DNA of 64,000 bases from Terricaulis silvestris (GCF_009792355.1 NZ_CP047045.1:1762501-1826500); one strand, 5' to 3'. Counted from the stretch's first letter, positions 24,823 to 33,863 are shown. Program-made: numbers and translations. Notes: generated by a model from the letters alone, not told the origin.

Positions 24823-26085
24823 TTAGCGCCGCGCCAGGCGCCGTGCGCTATCGCGGATGTCTTGGCCAACGAGGCCGGCGCCGAATGTCCGGTCGGCGCC
24901 GCGTGGCCCGAGATCGATCGCGTCATTTGCCAGCGCCGCCGCGTTTCCACCGGCGCGCGCAAGGAGCCCGGTCACGATGGGCGCTGCATAAGAGGTGCCG
25001 CGTATCGCGGCATAGCGCCTCCCGAGCGAGGCCGCCGAGAAGTCCGAGCCGGGCGCAGCGAAGTCCACCTGCGCGCCGCGGCCCGCCTCGGGCAAAACAC
25101 GGTTGCGCGCATCGACGCCGGTGACGCCAACGACTCCGGGATACGAGGCTGGATAGAGCGGTGCTGCGGCAGGGCCGTCATTGCCGACGGCGGCCACGAT
25201 CACGGCGCCTCGCGCGATCGCGGCGCGAACCGCTGCGTCCACTGCGCGATTGTTTGGCCCAACTAGCGAAATGTTGATCACGCGCGCATGGGATTGCACG
25301 AGCCACCCGAGCGCCGCGACAATCGCGGTTGCGCCGCCCCCTGTCGGCGCGCCGCCGTACACGTCTGCTACGTAAAGTGTAGCGCCGGGCGCCGCACCTT
25401 GTGTGCCGGCAATCAAGGAAGCCACCGCTGTGCCGTGTGCGCCGACGCGGGCCTCTCCTCCGAAACCACGCTGTTGAATATTTGCGCCGGCGAAGGCCGG
25501 ATGATCGGCGTCCACGCCGGAATCGATGAGCCCGATGCGCACGCCCGCCGTAGAGCCAGTTCGATCGCGGGCTTGCTTGGCGATCGATGGCGTGTCGCCA
25601 GCGCCGAGATAGATGTGGTTGTAGTCGTATGCGCCATCGGGATCGATCTCGCGCAAGAGTTCCACGGCGCGGCGCGTCGGCATGTTCGCCGGCGCGCGCA
25701 ACACCACCACGTTGAGCCCAAGGTCCCCGGACTCCACCGCCGCACCGACCGTGAATCCGCGCGCTTGCGCCGCCGCAAGCGCTGCCTCACTAGGGGCAAT
25801 GGCGACGATCTCGCGGCGAACGACGATCGCGCCGTCCGGGTCGGTATCGATCTGATTGGGGTAGCGGCGCAGCAATTGGCGTGCGGCGACATCGCGCGCG
25901 TTGCGTAGTTCGCGGGTGGACACGCGAGAGACGTCTCGCGTGGTTTGCTCCACTTCGCCGAGCGGATCGCTGAGCACGCCGCCCACGGTCCCGCCAACGC
26001 CAGGAACGCCCGGCAGCACTTGCGCCGAAGCGACGCTGGCCGCCGCGACGGCAACAGCCAAAATGAGAAGGCGTTTGAAGAGCAT
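24823..26085 (-). CDS. Secreted subtilisin-like serine protease (S8)
   Basis: A 420-residue protease with a signal peptide (LILAVAVAAASVASAQ) and a Gly/Val-rich start. The catalytic triad is D188 (IGLIDSGVDADHP), H217 (GAHGTAVASLIAG) and S365 (RGTSYAAPIVTGL), with an oxyanion Asn near 302 (AAVGNDGPAA). A long pro-region of about 150 residues with an inhibitor-like segment (VVVLRAPANMPTRRAVELLR) precedes it. It diverges from the ECF sigma/anti-sigma operon with a 98-bp gap, so regulation by that sigma factor is plausible but unshown. Confidence 0.93.
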   Translation of the reverse strand: MLFKRLLILAVAVAAASVASAQVLPGVPGVGGTVGGVLSDPLGEVEQTTRDVSRVSTRELRNARDVAARQLLRRYPNQIDTDPDGAIVVRREIVAIAPSEAALAAAQARGFTVGAAVESGDLGLNVVVLRAPANMPTRRAVELLREIDPDGAYDYNHIYLGAGDTPSIAKQARDRTGSTAGVRIGLIDSGVDADHPAFAGANIQQRGFGGEARVGAHGTAVASLIAGTQGAAPGATLYVADVYGGAPTGGGATAIVAALGWLVQSHARVINISLVGPNNRAVDAAVRAAIARGAVIVAAVGNDGPAAAPLYPASYPGVVGVTGVDARNRVLPEAGRGAQVDFAAPGSDFSAASLGRRYAAIRGTSYAAPIVTGLLARAGGNAAALANDAIDLGPRGADRTFGAGLVGQDIRDSARRLARR

Positions 26086-26183
26086 TCGGCAGTTCTAACG
26101 GATCGCCGGGCTAATTTCTTCCGTCAGCTAAAGTTCCCGTCAAATGGATGAAAATCGGGGGGCGTTCCGTTGTAGGAGGTGGA

Positions 26184-26696
26184 ATGGCCGCCCCTGGCGA
26201 TCCAGTCCGCCGCGAATTGCTCGCGTTGCTGCCGCGCCTGCGGCGCTTCGCGCGCGCGCTGACGCGAAACCCTGACGAGGCCGACGACCTCGTTCAGAAC
26301 GCGGTGGAACGCGCGTTACGCAATCTCGCGGCGTGGACGCCGGGCACGCGGCTGGATTCGTGGATGTTTCGCATCATGAAGAATGCCTGGATCGATGAAG
26401 TCCGCTCCCGCAGCGTCCGTGACCGTGTGCTTGCGCCGGAGGAGACCGGCTTGAATGTGGGAACCGGCGGCGCCGCCGAGATGGAAACGCACTTGGAGGC
26501 GCAAGCCGCCCGTACGGCGATGGAAGCGTTGCCGGAAGAACAACGGCTGGTTCTGGCGCTGGTGTTGGTCGAAGGATTTTCGTATCGCGAAACGGCTGAG
26601 ATGCTCGATGTGCCGATTGGAACGGTGACGAGCAGGCTGGCGCGGGGCCGTGCTGCGATTGAAGCGCGCTTGTCCGGCCGCGCGGAGGGCGCGTGA
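26184..26696 (+). CDS. ECF-type RNA polymerase sigma factor
   Basis: A 170-residue extracytoplasmic-function sigma factor. Region 2 (RRELLALLPRLRRFARALTR, then DEADDLVQNAVERALRNL and MFRIMKNAWIDEVRSR) binds core and the -10; region 4 (LPEEQRLVLALVLVEGFSYRETAEMLDVP and TVTSRLARGRAAIE) binds the -35. ATG 26184 follows GGAGGTGG; an earlier in-frame ATG at 26148 is less likely. The anti-sigma gene starts on its stop codon (TGATG). It probably controls an envelope response and may autoregulate. Confidence 0.95.
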   Translation: MAAPGDPVRRELLALLPRLRRFARALTRNPDEADDLVQNAVERALRNLAAWTPGTRLDSWMFRIMKNAWIDEVRSRSVRDRVLAPEETGLNVGTGGAAEMETHLEAQAARTAMEALPEEQRLVLALVLVEGFSYRETAEMLDVPIGTVTSRLARGRAAIEARLSGRAEGA

Positions 26697-27427
26697 TGAA
26701 GCTCACAGATGAAGAACTGATGGCGTACGCCGACGGCGAGATGCCGGCGATGGACGCAAAGCGCGTCGAAGCGGCTATGGCCGAAGATCCACCACTTGCA
26801 GCGCGCGTGGCGCGGTTCCGTGCGGTGCGCCGCGCGCTGCATACGGCTTACGATTCAGTACTCACAGAACCCGTCCCGGAGCGGCTGCGCGCGCTACTCG
26901 GCGATGTCGCTGCCAATGAACCGCCGCCGGTCGTGGACCTGGCGGTGCATCGTGACACGCGCAAAGCGCGCTTCGGCCCGCCCGCATGGGCCGCGATGGC
27001 AGCGAGCCTCGTCGTGGGAGTGCTGGTTGGCCACGCGGTATTACCGTCCAACGATTTGCTTGTCGGCGATGGCCGCTATGCCGGCGCCGATCTCGCGCGT
27101 GTGCTCGACACGCGCCTTGCCAGCGACGCCACCAATCAAAGCGCCGCCACCCGCATCGGCCTCACCTTCCGCGCCAATGACGGCCAAGTCTGCCGCACAT
27201 TCTCGCATGCGGCGCAAGCGGAGACGACATCGGGGCTGGCGTGCCGCGAGAACGATCGCTGGGCCGTGCAGGTTGCGGTCCACGGCGATGCGCAGGGCGA
27301 GTTTCGCCAAGCGGGCGCCGACGCGCCGGCTATTCTCGACGCCGTCGATGCGATGATTAGCGGGGAGCCGTTTGACGCTGAACAGGAACGCGCCGGTCGT
27401 GAGAGCAACTGGGCGGTCGTTCCGTAA
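26696..27427 (+). CDS. Membrane anti-sigma factor
   Basis: A protein of about 243 residues with an N-terminal anti-sigma region (LTDEELMAYADGEM and an acidic helix), one transmembrane segment (AAMAASLVVGVLVGHAVL) and a periplasmic C-terminal part, the usual layout of ECF regulators. It should hold the upstream sigma factor inactive until an envelope signal. ATG 26696 overlaps the sigma stop; the GTG at 26693 would add one residue. A zinc HxxxCxxC motif is not obvious, so it may be of the zinc-less type. The signal is unknown. Confidence 0.85.
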   Translation: MKLTDEELMAYADGEMPAMDAKRVEAAMAEDPPLAARVARFRAVRRALHTAYDSVLTEPVPERLRALLGDVAANEPPPVVDLAVHRDTRKARFGPPAWAAMAASLVVGVLVGHAVLPSNDLLVGDGRYAGADLARVLDTRLASDATNQSAATRIGLTFRANDGQVCRTFSHAAQAETTSGLACRENDRWAVQVAVHGDAQGEFRQAGADAPAILDAVDAMISGEPFDAEQERAGRESNWAVVP

Positions 27428-27451
27428 GTCTCTTCCCGTCATCGCAACAAA

Positions 27452-27480
27452 AGAAGCGGCGGATCCGAAGATCCGCCGCC
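27452..27480 (-). terminator. Terminator of the 27508 gene
   Basis: An eight-base stem GGCGGATC/GATCCGCC with a short CGAA loop is followed on the minus strand by a T-rich run (CTTCTTTTG). It lies between the anti-sigma gene and the minus-strand secreted-protein gene and serves mainly the latter. The plus-strand side lacks a comparable T run. Confidence 0.6.
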
Positions 27481-27507
27481 AGTCATCCAAGAGAGAGTTT
27501 CGTGCTG

Positions 27508-27936
27508 TTAGCGCGGCGTGGCCGTTGCGTTGGCGTTGACGCTCGCATTCGCGTTTGCGCCGTTGGTGTCGGCGTTGGCCGAACCGGAGGCGCCGCCGCC
27601 GGCATTCACGCTCGGGTTGATGCTGCGCGCTTGGTCGGCCGCGGCTTCGCCACGTTCGCGGGCTTCACGCGCGGCGCGACGTGCAGCGCGTTCGGCACGG
27701 CGGGCTTCACGTTGTGCGCGTGCGGTGGTCCGATCGACAGTCGAACGCGCGGTGCTGGTGACGCCGCTGGTGTCGGCGCCTACAGAACCGTTGCCCGTCA
27801 CGCTGCCAGTGACGCTGCCGGTCGTGCCGCTGACGACGCCGCCAACGCCGCCACTGCCGCCGACCAATTGCGCCGTAGCGGGCGCGGCGGTGAGCAAAAG
27901 AGCGGCCGCGGCCGCGGTGAACAGGGTGGTTTTCAT
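27508..27936 (-). CDS. Secreted low-complexity protein
   Basis: A 142-residue exported protein with a signal peptide (FTAAAAALLLTAAPATAQ), a Gly/Val/Ser/Thr-rich stretch, a strongly basic helical middle of Arg/Ala/Glu repeats, and an Asn/Ala-rich tail (NANASVNANATATPR). It resembles no named family. The Arg-rich helix suggests binding to an acidic polymer such as nucleic acid or teichoic-like glycan; that is inference. ATG 27936 was chosen because the signal peptide starts there. Confidence 0.7.
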   Translation of the reverse strand: MKTTLFTAAAAALLLTAAPATAQLVGGSGGVGGVVSGTTGSVTGSVTGNGSVGADTSGVTSTARSTVDRTTARAQREARRAERAARRAAREARERGEAAADQARSINPSVNAGGGASGSANADTNGANANASVNANATATPR

Positions 27937-28061
27937 GATCGGTCTCCTCGTCAAGCAGCCGGCGTCTGCCGGGTTCGATGGGAGAACGGGTCGCCGTTCA
28001 GATTTCTTCCGCGCATTCCGAAGATAGGAGCGGGAACCCGATCACAGCCGCGTGAGCAGGA

Positions 28062-28137
28062 TGGTGCCGCCAGAGGGACTCGAACCCCCGACCCCCTGAT
28101 TACAAATCAGGTGCTCTACCAGCTGAGCTATGGCGGC
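28062..28137 (-). tRNA. tRNA-Thr (TGT anticodon)
   Basis: Minus-strand cloverleaf with acceptor GCCGCCA/TGGCGGC, D-arm GCTC/GAGC, anticodon stem CCTGA/TCAGG around TTTGTAA, T-loop TTCGAGT and an encoded CCA. The anticodon TGT reads threonine codons ending in A and G. Confidence 0.96.
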
Positions 28138-28226
28138 ATACGACATCACGTTTCTGCCAGGACTAAGTGTTCCGTGGAACGGCATTTTTCACGAGCCGTT
28201 GGCTCCATGTAGAATGGAGAACGGAC

Positions 28227-28424
28227 ATGAAAGCCCTGAAAACGCTTCTGGCCGCAACGTTCGCCCTCGGCTCACTGAGCTTGGTGTCAGCTTGCGGTAC
28301 GCTTGTCGGCGCCGGTGTCGGTGCAGCGGCAGGTTGCGCCATCGATGATGAAGATTGTGAACGCGGCGCGGCCGTGGGCGGTGTGACCGGCGCCGTCGCT
28401 GGCACGATCATCGATCCGCCGTAA
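28227..28424 (+). CDS. Small glycine-zipper lipoprotein
   Basis: A 65-residue lipoprotein. The signal (TLLAATFALGSLSLVSAC) ends in a lipobox with Cys23, and the mature part holds a glycine-zipper-like run (GTLVGAGVGAAAGCAIDD). Relatives are short outer-membrane lipoproteins, sometimes in stress regulons. ATG 28227 follows GGAGAACGGAC. It stands alone between tRNA-Thr and the muramidase gene. Confidence 0.75.
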   Translation: MKALKTLLAATFALGSLSLVSACGTLVGAGVGAAAGCAIDDEDCERGAAVGGVTGAVAGTIIDPP

Positions 28425-28581
28425 CACACGGAAAATGCAGGAAGGTTAGGGCGCTCATCCGGAAGGATGGGCGCTCTGCCGTATCCGGCTCGCGATTGCA
28501 ACGTTCGCGAGATAAGGTTAATGCCGCTGCCTTGGCGCACGGGGACTGCGCCTGCGTCTGAGCACGATATCGGGGGATAAA

Positions 28582-30030
28582 ATGAGCTTCTGGGATTCAG
28601 TGTTCGGCGCAATCTTCGGCCGCCGCTCTTCAACGCCGCCGCGCCCAACGTCCCCACCGCCTCCGCCACCGCCGCGTCCGCCCGCGACACCACCCGCACC
28701 GCCGCGTCCGCCTGCAACGCCGCCCGCGCCGCCGCCGCCGGCGAGCCCGCCTGCTTCACCACCAGCTGCGCCGCCGCCAGCCGCGCCGCCTGCGCCACCG
28801 CCGGCCGCGCCATCAGGTCCGCCTGCTGGATTCTCGCTCGATAGTTTGCGCGCAACAGATGCCGCGCGACTTGCCGACGATGCGATCATCACCGGCGCGA
28901 CGCAGCTCGGCGTCGCGGACGCGAACGTGCTGAAAGCCATTCTGCGCGTCGAAAGCGGCGGGCCGGGATTCTCCGGTCAGAAGTTGCTGATCTCGTTCGA
29001 GCCGTTCTACTTCAGCCAAGCGACTGGCGGCCGTTTCGACGCCAGCAACCCGAGCATCTCAAACCAAAGCCGCGCGCCGCTCGGCGGCACTCAGTCCTCG
29101 CGTTGGACCAAAGTTGCGGAAGCTTACGCACTTGATCCGGCAGCGGCGCTTGGCGCGACGAGCTGGGGCGCGTTCCAATTGCCCGGCCGCTACTACGCGA
29201 CCGCTGGTTACGCCAACGTCTGGGCCTTCGTGCAAGACATGGCGCAATCGGAAGCGCGTCAACTCGCTGCGTTCATAGCGTACGTGACGCGCGGCGGCTT
29301 GGCGGACGAACTGCAACGCCGCGATTGGACCGCGTTCGCCGGCGAATTCGAAGGCGGGCCAGGCGCTGCCGCCTATGCAACAGCGCTGGCCAATGCGTTT
29401 GCGGCGCTACCACCGCTGGTCAATGACGGCTACCTCACCACTTTGCGCGCAGGCAGCACTGCGGCGCTGACGCGGGCGGACTACGAGGTCATCGCCACGG
29501 AACTCGGCTGCGAGGTCGAAGCTGTGCAGGCGGTGGTCGAGGTCGAAAGCGGCCGCGCCGGCGCGTTTGGCCCGGATGGACGCCCGATCATTCTGTTCGA
29601 GCCGCACATCTTCTCGCGCCGCACCAATCGCCGCTTCGACGCGACCAACCCAACCATCTCGTATCCGACCTGGGACGCGTCGAAATATCCGCGCACCCAG
29701 GCCGAGCGCTGGGATCAGCTCGCGGCCGCCTACGCACTCGATCCGCAAAACGCGGTCGCATCGGCGAGCTATGGTCTGTTCCAGATCATGGGCTTCAACC
29801 ACGCGGCGTGCGGCTTCGCCGATCCGAAAGCGTTCGTCACCGACATGTGCCGTTCACAAGCTCAGCAGCTCAAAGCGTTCGCCGCTTTCGTGCGCTCCAA
29901 CAACCTTGCGGACGAACTCGTCCGCAAGGATTGGGAGGGCTTCGCGCGGGGGTATAACGGCTCGGGCCAAGTCGAGCGCTACGGCGGCATGATGCGCGAC
30001 GCTTACACCCGCCTGAAAGCCACGTCGTAA
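28582..30030 (+). CDS. Tandem N-acetylmuramidase-domain protein
   Basis: A 482-residue protein made of a Pro-rich, probably flexible region (19-82) and two copies of an N-acetylmuramidase (DUF3380-like) domain: copy 1 about 99-272 with candidate E124 (ILRVESGG), and copy 2 about 298-478 with candidate E322 (VVEVESGR). Both copies keep the FEPF/FEPH strand, WTKVAEAYALDP or WDQLAAAYALDP, and the FQ-containing loop. Phage endolysins often carry one such domain; a double copy with no signal peptide is unusual. It may act in cell-wall remodelling or be phage-derived. Start ATG 28582. Confidence 0.8.
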   Translation: MSFWDSVFGAIFGRRSSTPPRPTSPPPPPPPRPPATPPAPPRPPATPPAPPPPASPPASPPAAPPPAAPPAPPPAAPSGPPAGFSLDSLRATDAARLADDAIITGATQLGVADANVLKAILRVESGGPGFSGQKLLISFEPFYFSQATGGRFDASNPSISNQSRAPLGGTQSSRWTKVAEAYALDPAAALGATSWGAFQLPGRYYATAGYANVWAFVQDMAQSEARQLAAFIAYVTRGGLADELQRRDWTAFAGEFEGGPGAAAYATALANAFAALPPLVNDGYLTTLRAGSTAALTRADYEVIATELGCEVEAVQAVVEVESGRAGAFGPDGRPIILFEPHIFSRRTNRRFDATNPTISYPTWDASKYPRTQAERWDQLAAAYALDPQNAVASASYGLFQIMGFNHAACGFADPKAFVTDMCRSQAQQLKAFAAFVRSNNLADELVRKDWEGFARGYNGSGQVERYGGMMRDAYTRLKATS

Positions 30031-30071
30031 CCTTGCGGAGCGATAGGGCGGCGTCCTAGGTAGCGGGCTTC

Positions 30072-31778
30072 ATGGCCCGCTACCTCATCACCTCCGCGCT
30101 TCCGTACATCAACGGCATCAAACATCTCGGCAATCTGGCCGGTTCGATGCTGCCATCAGACGTACACGCGCGCTTTCGCCGGCTGCAGGGCCACGAGGTT
30201 CTGTTCATCTGCGCGACCGACGAGCACGGCACGCCGGCTGAGTTGGCGGCCGCTGAGGCCGGGCAAGACGTGCGCGAATACTGCGACGCGCAGTTCAGAA
30301 TCCAGAAGGATGCGTGCGACGGCTTCCGGCTGTCGTTCGATCATTTCGGCCGATCGTCCAATCCGCCGAACCACGAGCTAACGCAGCATTTCGGTGAAGT
30401 GCTGGAGAAGAACGGTTTGATCGAAGAACGTGTCTCGAAGCAAATCTACTCGATCGACGACAAGCGCTTCCTGCCGGATCGCTACGTCGAGGGCACATGT
30501 CCGGTTTGTGGTTTTGAGCGTGCGCGCGGCGATCAGTGCGACAATTGTCAAACGCTGCTCGACCCGATCCAGCTGATCAATCCGCGCTCAAAAATCTCCG
30601 GCTCAACCAATGTCGAACCGCGCGACACGGCGCATCTCTTCCTGAAGCAGCCCGTGATGCAGGATCGCGTCCGCGCTTGGGTGGACGCGTCAACAGATTG
30701 GCCAGCGCTGGCGCGTTCAATCGCTTACAAGTGGCTCGATGAAGGCCTGATCGAGCGCTCGATCACGCGCGATCTGGTTTGGGGCATCAAGGTCATCAAG
30801 GACGGCGAGGTGCGCCCTGGCTTCGAGAACAAGGTCTATTACGTCTGGTTCGACGCGCCGATTGAGTACATCGCCTCGACGATCGAGTGGAGCGAAGCCA
30901 CCGGCAACGATTGGAAGCGCTGGTGGCGTCATACTGACGGCGCAAACGACGTCACCTACATTCAGGTCATGGGTAAGGATAACGTTGCCTTCCACACCGT
31001 GAGCTTTCCGGTGACTATCATGGGCTCAGATGAGCCGTGGAAGCTGGTGGATCGCCTAAAGGCGTTCAACTGGGTGACTTGGTACGGCGGCAAGTTCTCG
31101 ACCAGCGAGAAGCGCGGCATCTTCATGGACCAGGCGCTTGAGCTTTTGCCGAGCGATTACTGGCGCTGGTATCTGATGGCCAACGCGCCGGAGAGTTCGG
31201 ATGCCGCGTTCACGCTTGAGCAATTCCAGCAAACCATCAACGCCGATCTCGCCAACGTCTTCGGCAATTTCGTCAACCGCATCACGCGATTCGCGGCGTC
31301 GAAGTTCGACAGCGTTGTTCCTGATGGCGGCGCACCTGGCGCGCACGAGGAGAAATTGGCAAAGGAATTTGCCGAACGTCTCGCCGCGCTCACGCGCGCG
31401 CACGAGCAGATGGAATTCCGCAAAGCCGCCGCCGAACTCCGCGCGATTTGGGTCGCGGGCAACGAATATTTGCAAGTCGCCGCACCGTGGACTGCACTGA
31501 AAACGGATCGTGACGCCGCCGCCGTCGGCGTGCGCACCGGACTAAACGCAGCGGCGATCTTTGGCATCCTGGCGCAACCGTTCATTCCCGATGCGGCGAA
31601 GACCGTTCTCGATGCGCTTGGCGTGCCGGAAGCCAATCGTACTTGGCCGAAGCCGGATGATGCCGGTGTCTGGGACGCGTTGCCGCGCAATCACCCGATC
31701 ACGCCGCCGGACGTGCTGTTCAAGAAGATCGAGGACGAGCAAGTCGCGGAGTGGGCAGCGCGGTTCGGCGCCGGCTGA
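30072..31778 (+). CDS. metG: Methionyl-tRNA synthetase
   Basis: A 568-residue class I synthetase that charges tRNA-Met, needed for initiation and elongation. The HIGH-type motif is [10 protein letters not shown] (11-20), the zinc knuckle CPVC and CDNC lies near 143-160, and the KMSKS loop is KFSTS at 341-345. The acceptor-stem CP1 domain and C-terminal helical anticodon domain follow. It matches the alphaproteobacterial form without a C-terminal EMAP domain. The stop overlaps the GNAT gene start (TGATG), which implies coupling. Confidence 0.97.
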   Translation: MARYLITSALPYINGIKHLGNLAGSMLPSDVHARFRRLQGHEVLFICATDEHGTPAELAAAEAGQDVREYCDAQFRIQKDACDGFRLSFDHFGRSSNPPNHELTQHFGEVLEKNGLIEERVSKQIYSIDDKRFLPDRYVEGTCPVCGFERARGDQCDNCQTLLDPIQLINPRSKISGSTNVEPRDTAHLFLKQPVMQDRVRAWVDASTDWPALARSIAYKWLDEGLIERSITRDLVWGIKVIKDGEVRPGFENKVYYVWFDAPIEYIASTIEWSEATGNDWKRWWRHTDGANDVTYIQVMGKDNVAFHTVSFPVTIMGSDEPWKLVDRLKAFNWVTWYGGKFSTSEKRGIFMDQALELLPSDYWRWYLMANAPESSDAAFTLEQFQQTINADLANVFGNFVNRITRFAASKFDSVVPDGGAPGAHEEKLAKEFAERLAALTRAHEQMEFRKAAAELRAIWVAGNEYLQVAAPWTALKTDRDAAAVGVRTGLNAAAIFGILAQPFIPDAAKTVLDALGVPEANRTWPKPDDAGVWDALPRNHPITPPDVLFKKIEDEQVAEWAARFGAG

Positions 31779-32269
31779 TGGACGTCCGCCGTCTCACCGT
31801 CGCCAATCTGGCCGAGTACCGGGCGCTGCATCGCTACGGCATGATCGAAGCGCCGCTGGCCATGGTCGACACCGAGGAGACCGACGCTGCGCAGCCCGAC
31901 GAAGTCGTCGCGGCCATGCTGAAGCGGGGCGATGCGTGGGGAGCGTTCTTGGAGACGCGTCTGGTCGGCAAGCTTTCGATCGACGCGCTTCCGTATCCTT
32001 CGCTCGCGCACACGTTCTGGGTGCACGCCGTTTACGTTCACCCGGACGGGCGCGGCACCGGCGCCAGCACCGCCCTGATGCGCGCGGCCATCGACGGCGC
32101 GCGCGAGCGCGGCGCCTCGCGGATCGCGCTCTGGGTCAACGGCGAGAACACCCACGCGCACCGGCTCTACGAGCGCCTTGGCTTCCGCGAGAGCGGGCGA
32201 ATTCCAGGCGGAATCTTCGTCGGCGGCAAGCAGTGCGACGATGTTCTGATGTCACTGGTCCTGGAGTAG
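31778..32269 (+). CDS. GNAT-family N-acetyltransferase
   Basis: A 163-residue acetyl-CoA-dependent transferase. Motif A is visible as VHAVYVHPDGRGTGASTALMRAAIDGA, with the CoA-binding G-R-G-x-G turn, followed by RIALWVNGENTHAHRLYERLGFRESG (motif B). The substrate is unknown; many such proteins act on amino groups of small molecules or proteins. ATG 31778 overlaps the metG stop, so the two are co-translated. Confidence 0.9.
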   Translation: MDVRRLTVANLAEYRALHRYGMIEAPLAMVDTEETDAAQPDEVVAAMLKRGDAWGAFLETRLVGKLSIDALPYPSLAHTFWVHAVYVHPDGRGTGASTALMRAAIDGARERGASRIALWVNGENTHAHRLYERLGFRESGRIPGGIFVGGKQCDDVLMSLVLE

Positions 32270-32386
32270 GACGCCCTAAAGGAACCAGGGGCCATTTCGG
32301 CGTTGCCGAGGCCGGGTTTCCTCCCTAAAAATTCGCCGCCGGGCGGCAGGGGAACGCGCCCAATGGCCAAGTGGAGGGGCGAGCCT

Positions 32387-32725
32387 ATGGAATACGTCGA
32401 TCAAGCCGTCGAATATCTTCGCCAGGGCTTTGGCACGGTGAACGACCCCAAGGGTCTCATCATCGCGCTGGCCGCGGTGATCTTCATGGGCTCGTGGAGG
32501 CAATGGCTTCCGATCTCGCTGGTCGCCGTGATCATCCACATTGCCATCGAGCGCTTGGCCCCAGTGCTGGCCGGCGGCGGTGGTGACGTGACCTTGCCGC
32601 CGATCATGGAAGAGACGTTCTGGACGCGCGTACTCGTCCTCTTCCTCGGCTATCTCATCATCACCGGCGTGTTCTTTCTGATTAAGAGCATGTTCTTCCG
32701 GGGCGGAGCCAAAGCCGCGCACTAG
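32387..32725 (+). CDS. Small two-helix membrane protein
   Basis: A 112-residue protein with hydrophobic segments near 20-35 (GLIIALAAVIFMGSW), 38-58 (LVAVIIHIAIERLAPVLA) and 82-98 (VLFLGYLIITGVFFLI). Function is unknown. ATG 32387 follows GGAGGGGCGAGCCT; an earlier ATG (32363) is less well placed. It ends four bases into the convergent methyltransferase gene. Confidence 0.65.
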   Translation: MEYVDQAVEYLRQGFGTVNDPKGLIIALAAVIFMGSWRQWLPISLVAVIIHIAIERLAPVLAGGGGDVTLPPIMEETFWTRVLVLFLGYLIITGVFFLIKSMFFRGGAKAAH

Positions 32726-33507
32726 CGCGAGCGTTTGGCTTCGTAGAGAGCAACCGCCGCCGCAGCCGACACGTTCAAGCTTTCCATCACTGACGCAATC
32801 GGGATGCGTGCGCGCTTCTCGCACGCCTCCGCGACGCCTGGGCGCAAGCCTTTGCCTTCAGCGCCGAGGACCAGCGCAACAGGGCGCGGATCGTTGAGCG
32901 CTTCATCCAGCGCAAGCTCAGCCTCGCCTTCAAGCGCAACGGTGAGATATCCAAGCGCGCGCAGTTCTTCGACAGCGCGTCCGAGATTCACGGCGCGCAC
33001 ATGCGGCACGAGTTCGATCGCGCCGGCCGCCGCTTTCGCCAGCACGCCCGTCATCTGCGGCGACTTGCGGTCCTGCAAGATCACCGCACGCGCACCGAAC
33101 GCGACGGCGGAGCGGAACGCGGCGCCGACATTCTGCGGATCGGTCACGCCATCGAGCACCAGCACGCTGCGCCCATCGGCTGGCCCACACGCGGTCTCTA
33201 CCGAATGCGGTTCCAACGGAAACGCGCGCACGGCCAACCCTTGATGCACCGCGCCTGGCGGCAGCATGCCGTCGATGGCGTCCGGCCCGAGGATGTGCGG
33301 CTCAATGTTGTCAGGCAGCCGTGAGGCGGCGTTGCGCGTCGCGATGACGCGCTCGACCTTCCGAACAGGGTTGGCCAGCACGGCAAGCGCCGCGTGGACG
33401 CCCCAAATCCAGGACGGCCCGCCGGTTTCTTCCTCAAACTCGCGGCGCGGCAGCGGATTGATAGGCCGTGCACGGCCAGACTTGAGTGGGGGTGGGGGCT
33501 TAGGTAT
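32722..33507 (-). CDS. SpoU-type 23S rRNA 2'-O-methyltransferase
   Basis: A 261-residue TrmH/RlmB-family enzyme that methylates a ribose in 23S rRNA. The substrate-binding N-terminal part (GPSWIWGVHAALAVL) is needed, and the SPOUT knot shows VLVLDGVTDPQNVGAAFRSA, LVLGAEGKGL and ASVMESLNVSAAAAVALYE. The usual first start, GTG 33381, would remove the WxWGxHAA segment. The frame is open to a TAA near 33541 and contains no ATG/GTG/TTG upstream; ATA at 33507-33505 sits 8 bases after GGAG and gives a natural N-terminus. Either ATA initiates or an ATG has been misread. Confidence 0.88.
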   Translation of the reverse strand: MPKPPPPLKSGRARPINPLPRREFEEETGGPSWIWGVHAALAVLANPVRKVERVIATRNAASRLPDNIEPHILGPDAIDGMLPPGAVHQGLAVRAFPLEPHSVETACGPADGRSVLVLDGVTDPQNVGAAFRSAVAFGARAVILQDRKSPQMTGVLAKAAAGAIELVPHVRAVNLGRAVEELRALGYLTVALEGEAELALDEALNDPRPVALVLGAEGKGLRPGVAEACEKRARIPIASVMESLNVSAAAAVALYEAKRSR

Positions 33508-33571
33508 AGGACGCGCTCCGCGAAACGAGGGCTCTGCTTATAGAGGCTTTGCCGGTCGCGGAAGCATGGCC

Positions 33572-33657
33572 GGAAGGGTGGCCGAGTGGTTAATGGCAGC
33601 AGACTGTAAATCTGCCCGCGAGAGCGTACGCTGGTTCGAATCCAGCCCCTTCCACCA
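33572..33657 (+). tRNA. tRNA-Tyr (GTA anticodon)
   Basis: An 86-base class II tRNA with a long variable arm, acceptor GGAAGGG/CCCTTCC, anticodon loop carrying GTA (CTGTAAA), and encoded CCA. It lies 33 bp before tRNA-Gly, as in the E. coli tyrU-glyT group near tufB. Confidence 0.96.
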
Positions 33658-33690
33658 GCCGTGCTAGCGACGACACTACCAAGAGCGGTT

Positions 33691-33764
33691 GCGGGTATAG
33701 CTCAATGGTAGAGCCGCAGCCTTCCAAGCTGAAGACGAGGGTTCGATTCCCTCTACCCGCTCCA
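33691..33764 (+). tRNA. tRNA-Gly (TCC anticodon)
   Basis: A 74-base cloverleaf with acceptor GCGGGTA/TACCCGC, anticodon loop CTTCCAA (TCC) and encoded CCA. It reads GGA and GGG glycine codons. It probably shares a transcript with tRNA-Tyr. Confidence 0.96.
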
Positions 33765-33793
33765 TCCTACGCTCGCGATAGCGCGCGTAGGAT
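33764..33793 (+). terminator. Hairpin after tRNA-Gly
   Basis: ATCCTACGC and GCGTAGGAT form a nine-base stem directly after the tRNA-Gly CCA. The following bases (GTCCTCC) lack a T run, so it may be a processing or weak termination structure rather than a strict intrinsic terminator. Confidence 0.4.
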
Positions 33794-33863
33794 GTCCTCC
33801 GAAGCTGGGCGTAGGAGGACTGCGCGTCCCACCCGCGAGCTTCGGATGGCAGGCCAATCCAGC

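Noticed and set aside
28456-28490. Terminator after the small lipoprotein gene
   Set aside because: The stem has mismatches and no T run.
28620-28830. Tandem repeat or CRISPR-like array
   Set aside because: It is a Pro-rich coding linker (codons CCG/CCA) of the muramidase, with no regular spacer pattern.
30072-31778. Defective metG because of KFSTS rather than KMSKS
   Set aside because: Related alphaproteobacterial MetRS proteins carry variants of this loop, and all other motifs are intact.
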